A stretch of DNA of 64,000 bases from Fereydounia khargensis (GCA_026413255.1 JAOCZO010000008.1:248001-312000); one strand, 5' to 3'. Numbered from the stretch's first letter, positions 20,564-32,319 are shown. Notes: generated from the letters alone by a model not told the origin. A program made the numbers and translations.

Positions 20564-23500
20564 TCAGGCCTTGTCCGTCCTCCAATTGAAAATGTCAAGA
20601 CCAATCTTGCTGTCGCCTCCCCCACCGCTTCTCATCGCAATCGAGCCAGCAGAGGATGCGTTACCATGCGATTGGCTCGATCCGCCATCTCCACTGCGCG
20701 GCTCAAGTAGCAGGCTTCGACGGTACAGGTCGTCCGCCCCGAGACCTCTGTTGCCCGCCCGAACATCGTCGAGAGCAGCCTTGAGAAACGACTGCATCTC
20801 AGGGACCTCAACCAGGTTGAACGGTACCTGGAACCGCTGCATCTCGCTCACGATTCGGCTGATTTTGACGTACTTGTCAAAGTTGAGCAGCTTCTTCTCT
20901 GGCGCCGAGGGGCATGGACGCGTTGCTGCGTTGCCCTCATGACAGAACGTCAGGTCAGTCAGGAACAGACCGAGGAAAGGCACTGCAGGCGGGAATGTAC
21001 CACGCAGTCGTGCTCGATAGCCCGCATAGTTGCGCGTGTGCTCAATCGCTCGTCGTTGCTGATCCATCATGACGCGGTACTTCTGCGGCAGGCCGTCCCA
21101 CGTCTTCTTCAATCTGGCAATTGTTGAAGAGTTGAGCGCACATTGAATCGCCATTAACGTGTGGAAGTTGTTCAGTGACTCGCATCGGTCGCCGACCTTG
21201 ATGAAGAACTTGAGCAGTTGCGTTCGCTTGCGAGCGTCAACCTCACCCAAGATACATTCGCTGATCCAGCCCGTGATGCGCGTGCTCATTGCACTCATGC
21301 TCTTCACGTGCACATCCTCGCTCGCGCTGCCCGAGTGGCTCTTCTTGCTAAACTTGGAACCCAACAGCTCCTCAGGTTGGATAGCGCAGTAGAGCTTGCT
21401 GTCAATGATCGTCAGCTGTCGAGCCAGCTCGAGCGGGTCAAAGTCGACAATATTGATCTTCTCAAAGTTCTCCACCCGCAGGTTGGACAGCAGTGTCTTC
21501 GACACGATTGACGTGGGAGGCATCGGTCCACCCTTCGAGAACGCAGACGGCGCGTACATCTGAGACGCATCAGTCATGGCCAGTCCCATAGGAACTCCAG
21601 ACTTGAGCCTCTCGGATGAGACAACCCTTTGGAGGCTCCCTGGTCCACGCTGGTTGCCCACCAGGACCACAGTCTTCTGGGCGCCGTCCGACAATCGCTT
21701 GCTCCCAAGCTCACCGAGACGCTGTGCCGCCTTTGCCAGAGGCCCACAGACGGTCTGCTTGGTGAATGCAATCAGCCTTTCGAGAATGGGTCGATCGGTA
21801 GCATCGTGCCAGTGGTTCTCAAGCCAGCTCTTGAGGAAGTTGAGCACTCGCAGACGGACAGGCGTCACCTTGCTGTCGTTCCATCGGCTTAGCTCTGACG
21901 GGTTCAGCTGCACGCCTGCCGGAGGCTGGAGGTTATACCGAGCAATCATGCCCTCCAACAGCTCCATCGGCGAGGTGAACATGCGGAAACACAGGAAGAA
22001 TGCAGTGGAGAAGGTGGCATCGATCGTGGTGTCGTGTGGTGTCATCTTTTCGATCAAGGCACACAGCGTGGCGCCAGTCACCTGACCCTCTGAGTTGTAC
22101 ACCACGTCCGTCGCATCATAGTCAGGTCCCATGAACGTGGCTTCGACGACGGAAGCGTGCAACGCAGAGGGATGCATCAGCCTCGAGTCCAGGGTACCAG
22201 CACGTGCACGTCCCATCGGAGTTTGATCCTTGACGGGTGTATTCGGCAAACCGGGTCCGGCCAGCCGTGAGTCGTGGCGAGGGGGAGCTTCGCTTGCTCG
22301 ACGGAGAAGGTTGCCCGCGCGCGGTCCATCTCGAGAAAGAGTTCCGCTGCCAGCGAGTGCTGGCAAGCCTTCAGCAGTGGCATCCAAAGAAGGGCGAGCA
22401 GACGTGTCACCAGTAAAGTCGGTGTGAGCGGACCGGGTCGTTGAACCCGAGGCGCGGGAATGATCGCGGGACATTGGCTCGCTGGACGAGTCGTTGGAAT
22501 CATCATGATGGCCGGACCTGGTCGCTTGGACTGTGCCGTGGGAACCAGAAGTGGATAGAGAGCCCATTGAAGTACTCTCATTCCTCAGAGTCCTGGGTGA
22601 AGCGGCCGGCCCTTGCATCACTGTGCTGCCATCGCCAAGCGATCCAGAAGCACTGACTCCGTCCACTTCCTCAAAATCGAGCTCGTCTTCATCAATGTTA
22701 TCAAACTCATTGACGTAGCCATCGCGCTCGTACTTTTCCTTGAGACAACTCAAGCTAGTTGCCTTCCTACCGAGGAAAGAAAGCGTGTGCTTGCCTCGGC
22801 GGATACCGACTCCAGTAGCTCCTTGGTTCACCAGCGCGGCATCTTCATCATCAGGCTTCGAGGTACGATTCGGCTTCATGGGGGGGTATGGTTGCGCGCG
22901 ACTCGGCTCGGCCAGTGTGATTGTCAGGCTCTTGTCAAGCTTGTCGATGCAGAGCCGAACGGCTCCAACGCACTCTCCGCCGGTTCGGAGGACACCCGTG
23001 GCAGCCTGGAGCAGACGCGACTTGTCTTCGGCCTCGGAAGTGGCACGACTAGGGTTGTTTGCTGAGGGCGCCGAAGTGATGACACGTGCAGCTGTGACAA
23101 GCGCTGTGGTCGCCTCATACAGACTTTCTCGTGTCTCCCATAGAATAGACATCTCCCTGGGCCTTTCCGCCTGTAGCAGAACATTGTTGTTGACAGCCTC
23201 CACCACAAGAAGGAGATTACGGACGCCGTCGACCGCCTCACGGGTCATGTCAATCAGATGGGCGTAGCTTGATGCGTGGCTCTCAGCAGTGTGCGTGTGT
23301 ACGTGCCCAATAAAAGCAGCGATGATGGAAAGAAGCTGATCGTTGGCCAGACTGAGTCGCTGCATGACCTCCTGAGGGGTACGTTCAACGGGGCCAGGCG
23401 TGATGGGCTCGACGATGGATTCCGTTGAGCCGCTCTGCGAGGAAGTCTCGCAGCCCGAGTTGTATTCAGGCGAATCGGAGCTGGAATCCGAGTGCGACCG

Positions 23501-24868
23501 TGTCAACTGCTGGCCCTTGACCAGCCGGTCGTGTGAGAGAGACCGCGCGTTTGCGATGGCCTCAGCATCAATGTCATGGCTCTCGTCGCTATGAGGATCT
23601 GATCCTGTTCTTCGAGACATAAAGTTGGATCGTCGAAGGTCGACATAGCTTTTGGCGTTGCGAGGCGAGTTGGTCGAGATTGAACCGGAAAGAACGGCGC
23701 GCGAGGGGACGCGGGGCGAATCCGGGGTCGGCGTCTTGTCCAGCTCGCTGCGATCGACACTTGGTCTTGACGACGTGCCATTCGAGGGTCTGGAACGATC
23801 GTTGTAGAGGTCGTCGTACACCGAAGAACGACGATCGGGAACCGGAACGTCACATTCGATCGCAACTTGGAGAAAGCGACGAACGTTGGTGAGCACCAGC
23901 TGCGCCATGTTGAGCATTGCGTCCATTTCTTGGTCTCGCAGCGTTTCGTCAACCATGGGCGCGGATGCCTTTCGTGCCTGATTGACAAGACGACTCAGTT
24001 CAGAGAGGATAGCTTTGCGCTCCTTGGCGAGGGTCGGGTGAGCCTTGAGTATTGGGGACTCCCGAGTCAGGCAATCGGTGGCAGACAGAACTGATCGGAC
24101 AGACGAGATGACGCAAGCTGTCGATGGCTGGAAGTGGGCGACCCTGTTGGCCCTAACGGCATTGTGAAGTAAGGCAATCGCATGAAGGATGGGGTCGAGA
24201 ACACCGGCATTGCCACGATCGGCCCACATGGCTGATGTCGGTGTAGGCGAGCGTGAGGCGGGATTCGAGCTGTAGTAACGGGAAAGACCGCCTACTGATG
24301 AGCCAGAGCTGTATCCCATGAATTCAGATCGTGAATTGTGGTCGTGCGAAGGGAAAGAGTCGTTCTCAGCATGGCCGTAATAGCCGTCTGCCTCATCAGC
24401 CTCGGCACCGTCACCGAGAAAGGCACCCTCCTGATCGACGTAGTTGCTTGGGAACCAGCCACGCTGGCCATCGAGCTCGCCATCCCACCATCCAGAGCTG
24501 TCACGGTTGAAAACCTTGATGACCTGACCGGCAACGAAGGACAGACAGGTCGAGTTGGTCGAAGTGAAGTCATGGAGGGCCACAACATACTCCTCGGCCG
24601 GTGTATACGAGTCCTCCTCGAAAGCCATGGGAGATGTCATGGAGCGTTGTGGTCGGGATCGTAGTGATGAACTGCTCTCAGCAAGGTCAAAATCCTGCTC
24701 GGCCTCGAAAAAGGTATCGTTGGCGTCGTCGGTGAGTTGACTGGAAGTAGGGCTGTGAGACTGAGGCCGAACTCGCGGATGCGAACCGGCTAACGTCGGA
24801 AGTGGATGAATGCGGGACAAAGAGGGGTCCATGCTGCGGTCCGCGAAGTGGGAAGCTAACGTTGCCAT
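20564..24868 (-). CDS. CDC25: CDC25-type Ras guanine nucleotide exchange factor with N-terminal SH3 domain
   Basis: Single exon, 1,434 residues from MATLASHFADRSMDPS (ATG at 24868). An in-frame ATG at 25216 would add 116 residues of unstructured sequence and is judged to be leader. The SH3 domain at about residues 90-148 has ALHDF, the SSGWWDGEL motif and GWFPSNYV. The RasGEF N-terminal (REM) module starts near residue 920 (SEGQVTGATLCALIEKMTP). The catalytic CDC25 domain spans about 1145-1390, with LARQLTIIDSKLYCAIQPEE, KFFIKVGDRCESLNNFHTLM, and PFLGLFLTDLTFCHEGN. This order (SH3-REM-CDC25) is that of fungal Cdc25 proteins, which load GTP on Ras at the plasma membrane and so feed cAMP/PKA and morphogenesis signalling. 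The middle section is Ser-rich. Smut fungi carry more than one Ras GEF, so the exact paralogue is inferred from the SH3 domain. Confidence 0.93.
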   Translation of the reverse strand: MATLASHFADRSMDPSLSRIHPLPTLAGSHPRVRPQSHSPTSSQLTDDANDTFFEAEQDFDLAESSSSLRSRPQRSMTSPMAFEEDSYTPAEEYVVALHDFTSTNSTCLSFVAGQVIKVFNRDSSGWWDGELDGQRGWFPSNYVDQEGAFLGDGAEADEADGYYGHAENDSFPSHDHNSRSEFMGYSSGSSVGGLSRYYSSNPASRSPTPTSAMWADRGNAGVLDPILHAIALLHNAVRANRVAHFQPSTACVISSVRSVLSATDCLTRESPILKAHPTLAKERKAILSELSRLVNQARKASAPMVDETLRDQEMDAMLNMAQLVLTNVRRFLQVAIECDVPVPDRRSSVYDDLYNDRSRPSNGTSSRPSVDRSELDKTPTPDSPRVPSRAVLSGSISTNSPRNAKSYVDLRRSNFMSRRTGSDPHSDESHDIDAEAIANARSLSHDRLVKGQQLTRSHSDSSSDSPEYNSGCETSSQSGSTESIVEPITPGPVERTPQEVMQRLSLANDQLLSIIAAFIGHVHTHTAESHASSYAHLIDMTREAVDGVRNLLLVVEAVNNNVLLQAERPREMSILWETRESLYEATTALVTAARVITSAPSANNPSRATSEAEDKSRLLQAATGVLRTGGECVGAVRLCIDKLDKSLTITLAEPSRAQPYPPMKPNRTSKPDDEDAALVNQGATGVGIRRGKHTLSFLGRKATSLSCLKEKYERDGYVNEFDNIDEDELDFEEVDGVSASGSLGDGSTVMQGPAASPRTLRNESTSMGSLSTSGSHGTVQATRSGHHDDSNDSSSEPMSRDHSRASGSTTRSAHTDFTGDTSARPSLDATAEGLPALAGSGTLSRDGPRAGNLLRRASEAPPRHDSRLAGPGLPNTPVKDQTPMGRARAGTLDSRLMHPSALHASVVEATFMGPDYDATDVVYNSEGQVTGATLCALIEKMTPHDTTIDATFSTAFFLCFRMFTSPMELLEGMIARYNLQPPAGVQLNPSELSRWNDSKVTPVRLRVLNFLKSWLENHWHDATDRPILERLIAFTKQTVCGPLAKAAQRLGELGSKRLSDGAQKTVVLVGNQRGPGSLQRVVSSERLKSGVPMGLAMTDASQMYAPSAFSKGGPMPPTSIVSKTLLSNLRVENFEKINIVDFDPLELARQLTIIDSKLYCAIQPEELLGSKFSKKSHSGSASEDVHVKSMSAMSTRITGWISECILGEVDARKRTQLLKFFIKVGDRCESLNNFHTLMAIQCALNSSTIARLKKTWDGLPQKYRVMMDQQRRAIEHTRNYAGYRARLRGTFPPAVPFLGLFLTDLTFCHEGNAATRPCPSAPEKKLLNFDKYVKISRIVSEMQRFQVPFNLVEVPEMQSFLKAALDDVRAGNRGLGADDLYRRSLLLEPRSGDGGSSQSHGNASSAGSIAMRSGGGGDSKIGLDIFNWRTDKA

Positions 24869-27800
24869 GCTACAGAGGCAGTGGGCACCATGCGTGTAAG
24901 TCTGTGACAGACGAACGCTTGTAGTGAACGACGAGGGGACTGCAGTTGCAACAATGCAGGCGAGGGTCCGACAAGACTGAAAGAAGTTGTGATCCAGAGG
25001 CCAGCGTTTCCAAGTCGAGGTCGACCGTGTTTTGTTTCCAAGCGCGTTGAATGAGTGCAACGGGGCTGGTCTACTCAGCGGATTTTGGCGAGAAGAAAAC
25101 AATGGTATGAATCCAGGTTGTCCGGGGAGCCGCCCAACCGAACAATTTTCGAATGTAATGGAGGTCGAAACAAAAGGTGACCGTGCGGTTTGTCCGGAGG
25201 GGAGCCAGTTGAGCATGAAATATCAATAGCGATGGAAGTGGGAGTAGGATTCGGGGCCAAAGCACCAGTGAAAGAATGAATGGGATAAGTTAGACGCGAG
25301 GGAGAGGGAGAAAGAGAAGAGAAAGACCAGGTCAGCAAGTTGAATCTACCGCGCTCCGCAGGGAAGCTTTTTCCAGACGTTCGTGAGAAACTGCGCATGC
25401 CCGGTTGGTAGCAACATGGACCGAGCGGGCCCAGGCCGCAACCTTACAGCGAGCATGCGAGGTCGAGCCGTCGCTCTCTGCTGATGAGACCCCGAATGTT
25501 GAAATGATGCGGGCAATTTCATTCCTCCATGGGTGAAGCGACGGACCGAAACCTTCATTTGGGTCGAATCGGGACGTTGATGAGACTCACAGAAAATGAA
25601 GACGAGAGCTGTGCCGCGATGAAGAGGTCCGGGCACCGCTGTCTACTGTGAAGACGAACGAATGAACGGCTGCAGTTTATGCTGGCAGTAAGGTTTGCGG
25701 AACAGACCGATTTTGAGGACGAATGCGATGGCCGAGCCGAAATGGAATGGAGAAACGTGCCAAGCTTTGTCACTTGCGTACCTGGCTGGCACTTTTGATT
25801 TAAACCGTCCTTTCGGTCACGAGCGAGTTGCAAAGGAAACGAGGGCGGATAGCTTTTCCAGAGTGTTGGAATGGATCGAGGTACTGTTCTGAGAGATAAA
25901 TGAAGGATTGGAGCCTGAGGTGAGAGCGATGGTGATAACGTTGTCGAAGCGAAAGTGTCCCTCCTAAGTCCCGGTCCGAGCCAGCGGAAAGGCAGCAAAG
26001 AGGGTGGCGGTAGTTGCGATCCTTAGAACGAGGGTGGTGACGGCAGCAGACAAGACAGGACCGAGTTCCAGAAACAAAAGCGGTGATGAATGATTGGCTG
26101 GGGGAGTAAGTTGGGGGTTGTCGGGAGGTTGAGATGGTGATTGATTGCTTTGATGGTGCGTCGCGTTGATTCTCCATTGAGACTCACTTGACTTGAGTGG
26201 CCAGAGCGAGCGAGAAGGGGGGAGAGGAGAGACATTCAGGTCGTGGGAGAAAGTGCCTTGAGAGCCGACGCGCGCGAGGAGGGGAGAAGCGAGAGGCCAG
26301 GGGGGGGAGGGGAGGAGAGCGAAAGAGCTGCAAAAGAAAGACACTGGGAAAATACGCGTTAACACAAAGAGGGGAGGAGAGCGGTGTGGAAGAGTGGGGA
26401 TTGGGTTGGAGCTTGCGTGCCTCGGATTGTCTGGCAGCACGTCGCGTGGGAAGCGTTGAAAAGGGGGCTTTGGTTTGTGGTTTTGGTTTTGCTTGCAACA
26501 GGCCAAATAGATGCGTCTCTTGCAACTCCCTTTTAGCGGACGCAGACTGGGACGCGTGCCTGAGTCGAGACCAGGGCAGGCTTCGGATCCCTCGCCCTTG
26601 CGTCCATCTGATTTTCTGTTTGCCTCGCCTTGAAATGCGTGACTTGGACTTTATTTGTTCTCATTTGCATCTGCAAGCAAAGACCCTACTGTATGTACCG
26701 TACTGCAAAGTGGCCCCTCGTTTTTGTCGTGAACGCGTTCTGGTGCCGTGTGATGCTGTCCCCGCTTCATGGCCCGAGTCAGACTGAGAAACCAGCCCCC
26801 CTTCTGCGCAACCCGGCATTGCAAGACAATACAGTTCTGTACCATAGCTGATGTCAGCTCAAACCTCTTGCTTGTGTGTCTCGAGTCTGCGCAAGCCCCT
26901 TCTTCCACTGCCGTAATCGGGGTACGGTGGACATCGTCTGCCCTGTTGCCCCATACCCCACGCCTTTTGCCGTGACATGCCCCTTGATGCAAGCGGGTCG
27001 ATGGCCCTTGTTAATTCATCATTGCTACTGTACCTTTGTCCTCATTCCCCTTTTTTTTGCATATTTTCGTGAAGGCCAAAGCGGCTTGGGGACCAGTCTG
27101 GGCTCCAAAATACGGGACCCCGTGGTGACCAAGCCAATGGATGGCCCAAGTTTGACAGGCATGAAAGACAAGAAGAGCCAGCCGGAGGGGCATGAATGTG
27201 TCCGTCCCCTTTGAGCAACGTTGTTTGGATGGGAACGCGGTTCCCGTCTACGCGACTAACTGTGTCTCACTCTCAGAGAACGAGAAAACGATTGAATTCT
27301 GTAAACTGGCCCGTGTATGTGGTGTTCCCGAAGTCGATGATGGATGCTGCATCCAACAAGGCCCGGCCGTGTACTGCCCAACCTTACACTTGCAGGCTGT
27401 CGACAGAAATAGAGTCATGGAGCCGCGGGATCGAGAACTCCGTACCCGTACCCGGAGCACTGCGCTGTCCTGTTCCCTTGGCTCGGGTCTGTATACACAC
27501 AGTAAGGTTGACCTGCAAACCCATCTATGCACGCAGGGGGCAATACGAATGTGTGAGTCTCCGAGCGGTCCTCGCATGCGAGCGACCATGCAGCCGCACC
27601 GTGAGCGCATGCTACAGTCATAGTGGCATAAAGCACAAGTCATGCCTGACACACTCGATGCCGGTCAGACCACGGGCGCAACTCTATTGCGGAATGGTGA
27701 CGCCTTCCGTCTTCTTCAACAGACTCTCTTGCTACGTGCGAATCGTTTTCTCCCACGTCTCGCTTGAGCTCTTAGGCCACGAAGACTTGGTATGGGCTCA

Positions 27801-28775
27801 TACTCTCTCAGTGGTGTCTTCGCATCAAGGTCCTGGATCCGGTCAAGCGTGTCAGCCTGGAAGACAGTGTGGGATTTGAACTCTTCTCTCGCTGCCATTC
27901 GGTATGGCGACTGAATTAGGCTCCAAGGATCGCGATGCTTTTAAAATTGGCAGACCCGTTGACATCGCTTCCGGGCAGTTGCAGGAAAGTGGGGTGAAAG
28001 ACACGTGCTTGTCACTACTCAGCCGGTCACGATGCGGCTTCTGTGGACTGCTGACACCGACCCAAGCTGTCCCCATGGTGCCTGGACATGTGGTGAAGGG
28101 CCTTGGCGCGAGCCCGAAACGATGCCAGGATCTCATGAACTGCCAAAGCACAACCCCACCAACAATCCATGCGAGGCCCAGATCCAAAGACGGTCGGTCA
28201 ACTAGGGCGTAGGGGACACCTTTATGTACCCTGGGAAATGTCGAGAACCTCCCTTTCTCCCGCAACCCCAGGCTGTGAGTGACCTTCTAGCCAGACATCT
28301 GTCCCGTTGGCATCGAGGGGACCGTGACACTCCCGATGAAGTCCTTGCAGGGAAGCATGCGGTGCCGATGTCGGGGAAGTATTCGAAAGCCGACCTATTG
28401 CCGGGCGACAAAGCTGTGGGGCGGATCACCCCAGACGTCGCGGCGCCTACGCCAGAGCCAGAGCCAGAAGCGATTAGCGTGAGAGAGTCAGATCACACCC
28501 GATGACGGATCATACCCAGCGGATCGGTCATGTAAAAATCTCTAGTCAAGCGAGGTCGGATCCATGATCGCGATAATTGCGCACGCCACTCTCAAGCATC
28601 ATGATGATGCGTGCACAAGACGTAGAAACCAGTGATGTCTCAGCATAGCGCCAACCCGCGCATAAGTATCCAAATTCCCTCATCCTGTACTACAGCCTGT
28701 AATAAGAGGGAGGAAGCTGCGATTGAGACGGTCTGCTCTCAACCTTGAAAGACGTGACTGAATGTCACATTGATA
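24869..28775. other. Long gene-free stretch upstream of the Ras GEF gene
   Basis: 3.9 kb with no supportable gene. The first ~1.5 kb is presumably the promoter and leader of the Ras GEF gene; near 26190-26350 there is a strongly purine-rich stretch (GGGGAGGAG-type on the plus strand). TACTGTA sites occur at 26687-26693 and 27026-27032. Between 27190 and 28510 both strands carry open frames of up to ~227 codons (starting GTG), but their translations are Cys/Arg/Ser-rich without any recognisable motif, and overlapping frames are equally open. I read this as non-coding or relic DNA. The section 28510-28770 is more A/T-rich. Confidence 0.5.
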
Positions 28776-29939
28776 TCATTCGCTGAGAGGAAGAATGTGA
28801 GGAACGGGGCCCTTTGGTACAGGCTTCTGGCTAGTTCCAGCGTAACCTTTCTTGATGTGATCAAAGTTTGTAAAGTCGTGGAACGCAGGATAGTTCCAGT
28901 AGAGATTTTGAAGGTACTTGTGAATACGTGGGTAGTCGTGGCGGATCATACGAATGTTGCAACGAAAGATGGTGTGGTACGCCGCATCGAAGCGAGCAAG
29001 CGTAGGATAGAGTCGAATGTCGGCCTCGCTCAGACCGATCTCGGGTACGAGAAACTTGCGTCCATCTGAGAGAAGGGACTCGAGCCGATCCAGGCCAGCA
29101 AACAGAATATCAACCTGCTTGTCGTAGACCTCTTGTGTCGTCGCGAAACCGCTGAGGAAAGCGGAGAGCGATCAGCAAGCGATTCAGAGAAATCCAAATG
29201 GTATAGAGAGGGGCCTCCTTACGTCTTGTATACACCATTGTTGATGTCGTCGTAGATCCATGCATTTAGCTCGTCGATCTCGGCAGCATGCGAAGGCGGG
29301 TAGTACGTGATGCCTTTAGCAGGGTGGCCGTCAGGGAGAAGATCGTCGAAAGAGGTGTACAAAATGCGAATGATTTCACTTGACTCGTTGTTGACGATCG
29401 TGCCGAGCTTCTTGTCGAACAAAACCGGAACACTGTCGTAGGAGAAGGGCTCGGATCAGTGGGATGGACATGGATACGGGTATTTGGGGCAAGATGTGCT
29501 AAGCGACGCACGTGTATCTCAGGTCATAGCTGGGATCGACCTTGTGATAGATCTCGCGAATGTATTGGGCGCCAAAGACGGGGTCACCTGTTGCCTCTGG
29601 CGTGCGACGGTCGAAAGTCCAGCCTTTGGGTGTCAGTTCGTAGTCCAGGACGGCAACATCAATGATGTCTTGGAGGCCTTTCAGGGCACGTGTGTGGAGC
29701 GTACGACATGCCCACGGGCAGATGAGAGCGACGTAGAGAACTGAGAGAATTGCACTATGTTGTGAGCAAGACGGTCCGCGATGGTGAGAAGAGCAAGACC
29801 CAGACTTACTGTATCTGCCGGCTTCGGGCTGATGTGGACCATCTTTGGAGATGGTGTTGCGAAAGGCGGAAGTTTGACGACGGAAAGAACCGTCTTTGTC
29901 CGCATGGATGCTGACTGAATGCTCTTTGGCTTCTGTCAT
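28776..29939 (-). CDS. ECM4: Glutathionyl-hydroquinone reductase (Xi-class GST, ECM4/Gto type)
   Basis: Four exons: 29810-29939, 29512-29740, 29223-29432 and 28776-29151; introns of 69, 79 and 71 nt, all GT-CAG; 314 residues. The joined protein has the family's signature run: GRYILYVALICPWACRT with the catalytic Cys of CPWA (~53), then LKGLQDIIDVAVLDY, GWTFDRR, DPVFGAQYIREIY, YTVPVLFDKKLGTIVNNESS, YDDINNGVYKTGFATTQ, and a C-terminal helical domain ending with SEADIRLYPTLARFDAAYH and FDHIKKGYAGT. These enzymes reduce glutathionyl-(hydro)quinones and related conjugates with GSH in the cytosol. In fungi that feed on or infect plants, they are linked to handling lignin- and phenol-derived quinones; that role here is inference. 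All four exon joins restore conserved family sequence, so the gene model is solid. Confidence 0.92.
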
Positions 29940-30412
29940 GGTACAAAATGATGGAAAAGGGAGAGCTACCTTCTAGTGTCAGTCGGTCTCGGACAGGTCG
30001 CATTTTATTTGTGGTGATTTGTGCATGTGTGCACATGTGGAGTATCGTATACAGTACGTCACTGGAGGCATGCGGACCCTTCCTAGCCTCTTAACCCCGA
30101 ACACACCACAGCTAACCTCCGTCTTCTTTCCGGCCTCTACCAGAGGAGCGCACGCAATCAACTCCCAACACTGACACGCAGGCAACCCAGCAGGAGCTAG
30201 GACTCGGACGGAGATCCAGAAGATCAGATCCGGCAGAGGAGGATCGTTAGAATCGTTCGACACATTCATGGCAGCAAACAAGAAAGTATAGTCGTAAATG
30301 TCGTTATAAAATCAATCCCCCATGACTCCTTTCCCTGGACTTTCTAGCGTCTAGCCAGTTGGATAGTGACCAACGAGGATTCGATTCGTCTCCTGACTTT
30401 GCCAAGCCCATC
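29940..30412. other. Short intergenic region between ECM4-like and fuz7-like genes
   Basis: 473 bases holding the promoter of the ECM4-like gene and the 3' region of the MAPKK gene (both minus strand). A TACAGTA site lies at 30049-30055 next to TATCGTATACAG. Nothing else is recognised. Confidence 0.55.
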
Positions 30413-31901
30413 TCAAGCCATGCCTTTCACCCAGCCGAGCAGGTCAACTTTGGACGCTTCCGCATCGAGCACGTATTTGTGCGTCGTGAGGTCCTTCGGC
30501 GTCGGTCTCTTGGCCGGGTCCTTGACAAGGCAGAGGTTGACAAACTCTTCCAAGCCCCTTGGGAACTTGCCTTCCGGAAGCCTGGGTGGCGGCTCGTTCA
30601 CAATGTGTTGGAGCAGATCCAAGATGCTCATCTGAACGCTCGAACCTTCCAGACTGACTCCAGCTCGGCTCTTCCTCCTCCTTGCTTTGGCCGTCAGCTG
30701 AGGCGCCGGCTTGGTCGGTGACAAGGTTCCAGCAAGGTCCTCACTCAGTTCGTCCTCGTCCTCAGATCCATCGTCGTCAGAGAATGGGAAGCGTCCTAGG
30801 GCAAGCTCGATCACCGAGATGCCTAGCGACCAGACGTCCGACTTGACGCTGTACTGGTCTCCTTGGATACGTTCTGGCGACATGTAGGTGCTCGTGCCGA
30901 CAAAAGTATCGGCAATGCTGTTGATCAGCTCTCCAGAGACACCAAAGTCACAGATCTTGATCTGCCCAAGGCCGTTGACTAGGATGTTGCTGGGCTTGAC
31001 GTCACGATGAATGATGCGATGCACATCATACAGGTATGTCAAGCCGTGTACCACCACCACGGCGATCTTACCGCAGATGTCTGGCGACACTGGCCCGTTG
31101 CGTTTGTAGATGGCATCCAAGGACCTGTGCAAAGTGAGGAAAGCAGGAAGACAGGTCAGCTTTGGCGGTCAAAGTCCAGCGAACTAGCCGGATGAGGTGT
31201 CGACTTACCCCTTATCCATGAATTCCATGCACATGCAGATATGGGGCTCGTTCAGATAGGCCCCATAAAAGCTGACGATGTATTTGGAGTTGCATTCGTG
31301 CAGGATTTGCAGCTCTCGGAGAATTTGCTTGCGCACGGTGGGTTTGGCATCAATAAAGACAACCTGAAGGGAAGAGCGTCGTCAGAATCGTGGACATCTA
31401 CTCAGGCCGTAATTATGCATCATCAAGTGCTCACCTTCTTGGCCATGATAGTCCCACTCTTTTCGTGAAGGACCTGATTACGAGGAGGAATTGTTGAGTC
31501 AACATGTCCGATCAGCAATTGCAAGATGGAAATGAGCTAACCTTGGTTACTGTGCCGCCATTTCCGGCTCCTAGCTCGGAGAGCGTGGTCAAGTCCTCGT
31601 TCTTAAGGTCCAGCTTGTATTCAATGCCAAGCTCGAGAGTGGCAAGCTGCTCACTCAGCTTATTGTGGTAGTTGGCGCCACTTGTAGGTTCCACCTCGTT
31701 GCTACTTGCGGTCCCGGAACCATTACCCAAATCGGCAGGAGTGGAAAGGACCGAGGCCTCGGAGGATGAGCCAGCGAGCCCTGAGCTTCCCGGTACAGGT
31801 TTGAGGGTTGCCTTGGGAGTTGATAGTGGCGACTCGTTAAGCTGCAAGCCTTTAAAGTTGCGCTTCTTGCGCACGGAAGAAGCAGAGGCTTGAGGAAGCA
31901 T
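30413..31901 (-). CDS. fuz7: MAP kinase kinase of the mating/pathogenicity cascade (Fuz7/Ubc5, Ste7 type)
   Basis: Four exons: 31542-31901, 31435-31473 (only 39 nt), 31209-31363 and 30413-31124; introns of 68, 71 and 84 nt, all ending CAG; 421 residues. The N-terminus (SVRKKRNFKGLQL) carries a basic patch of the sort used for MAPK docking. The kinase domain starts near residue 105: LSELGAGNGGTVTKV glycine loop, IMAKKV lysine, IIHRDVKPSNILV, KICDFGVSG, and the MAPKK activation segment INSIADTFVGTSTYMSPE with the Ser and Thr phospho-acceptor sites. The acidic insert SDDDGSEDEDELSED near residue 300 is a lineage-type insertion. The Ste7/Byr1/Fuz7 group phosphorylates the pheromone-responsive MAPKs (Kpp2/Kpp6 in Ustilago), controlling mating, filamentation and plant infection. 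The assignment over Pbs2- or Mkk-type kinases rests on the N-terminus and overall length. Confidence 0.9.
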
Positions 31902-32301
31902 TCTGCGAGGTTATCACGAGCAATCTGGGCACAAGTGACGATGTGGTCGAGTTTCGGTGAATGCCTTCGTAGAGCTCTAGCAGCGACGAGTAGCGCCTTG
32001 GTTCAGATTGAGCAATGCGAATGAAGTGGTAGATCTTTTACTGCCTTCTTGTGCCCCTCTGCTTATCGGTAATGGTCTGTGCGGGATGGGATCTTGGCCT
32101 CGTAAACGTAGAGAAGAGCCTGGATGACGTAAATCTAAAATGAAGAGACGCTGAGCTACCGTTTGTCGAATGTCGTTGCGGGAGATGCGAGGTCGGGGCT
32201 GTTCTATTCAGGCTTGGGGTGGAAATCGAGTGGAGGAGGGGTTTGGATTCTGGGAGATGCTCCGGGTTGCTGGTCGTGATTGTGATTGTATGTGTGTGTG
32301 C

Positions 32302-32319
32302 GGGGGGGGGGGGGGGGGG
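32302..32319 (+). repeat. Run of 18 guanines
   Basis: An uninterrupted G18 preceded by a TGTGTGTGTGC stretch, about 400 bases upstream of the fuz7-like ATG (C-run on the coding strand of that gene). Confidence 0.95.

Noticed and set aside
24869-25216. 116-codon N-terminal extension of the Ras GEF
   Set aside because: There is an ATG at 25216, but the added sequence has no conserved feature and MATLASHF at 24868 fits the usual start; left as possible leader.
27196-27879. Open frame of 227 codons in the gene-free stretch
   Set aside because: Begins with GTG, has no motif, is Cys/Arg-rich in a way typical of random GC-rich frames, and overlapping frames on the other strand are equally open.
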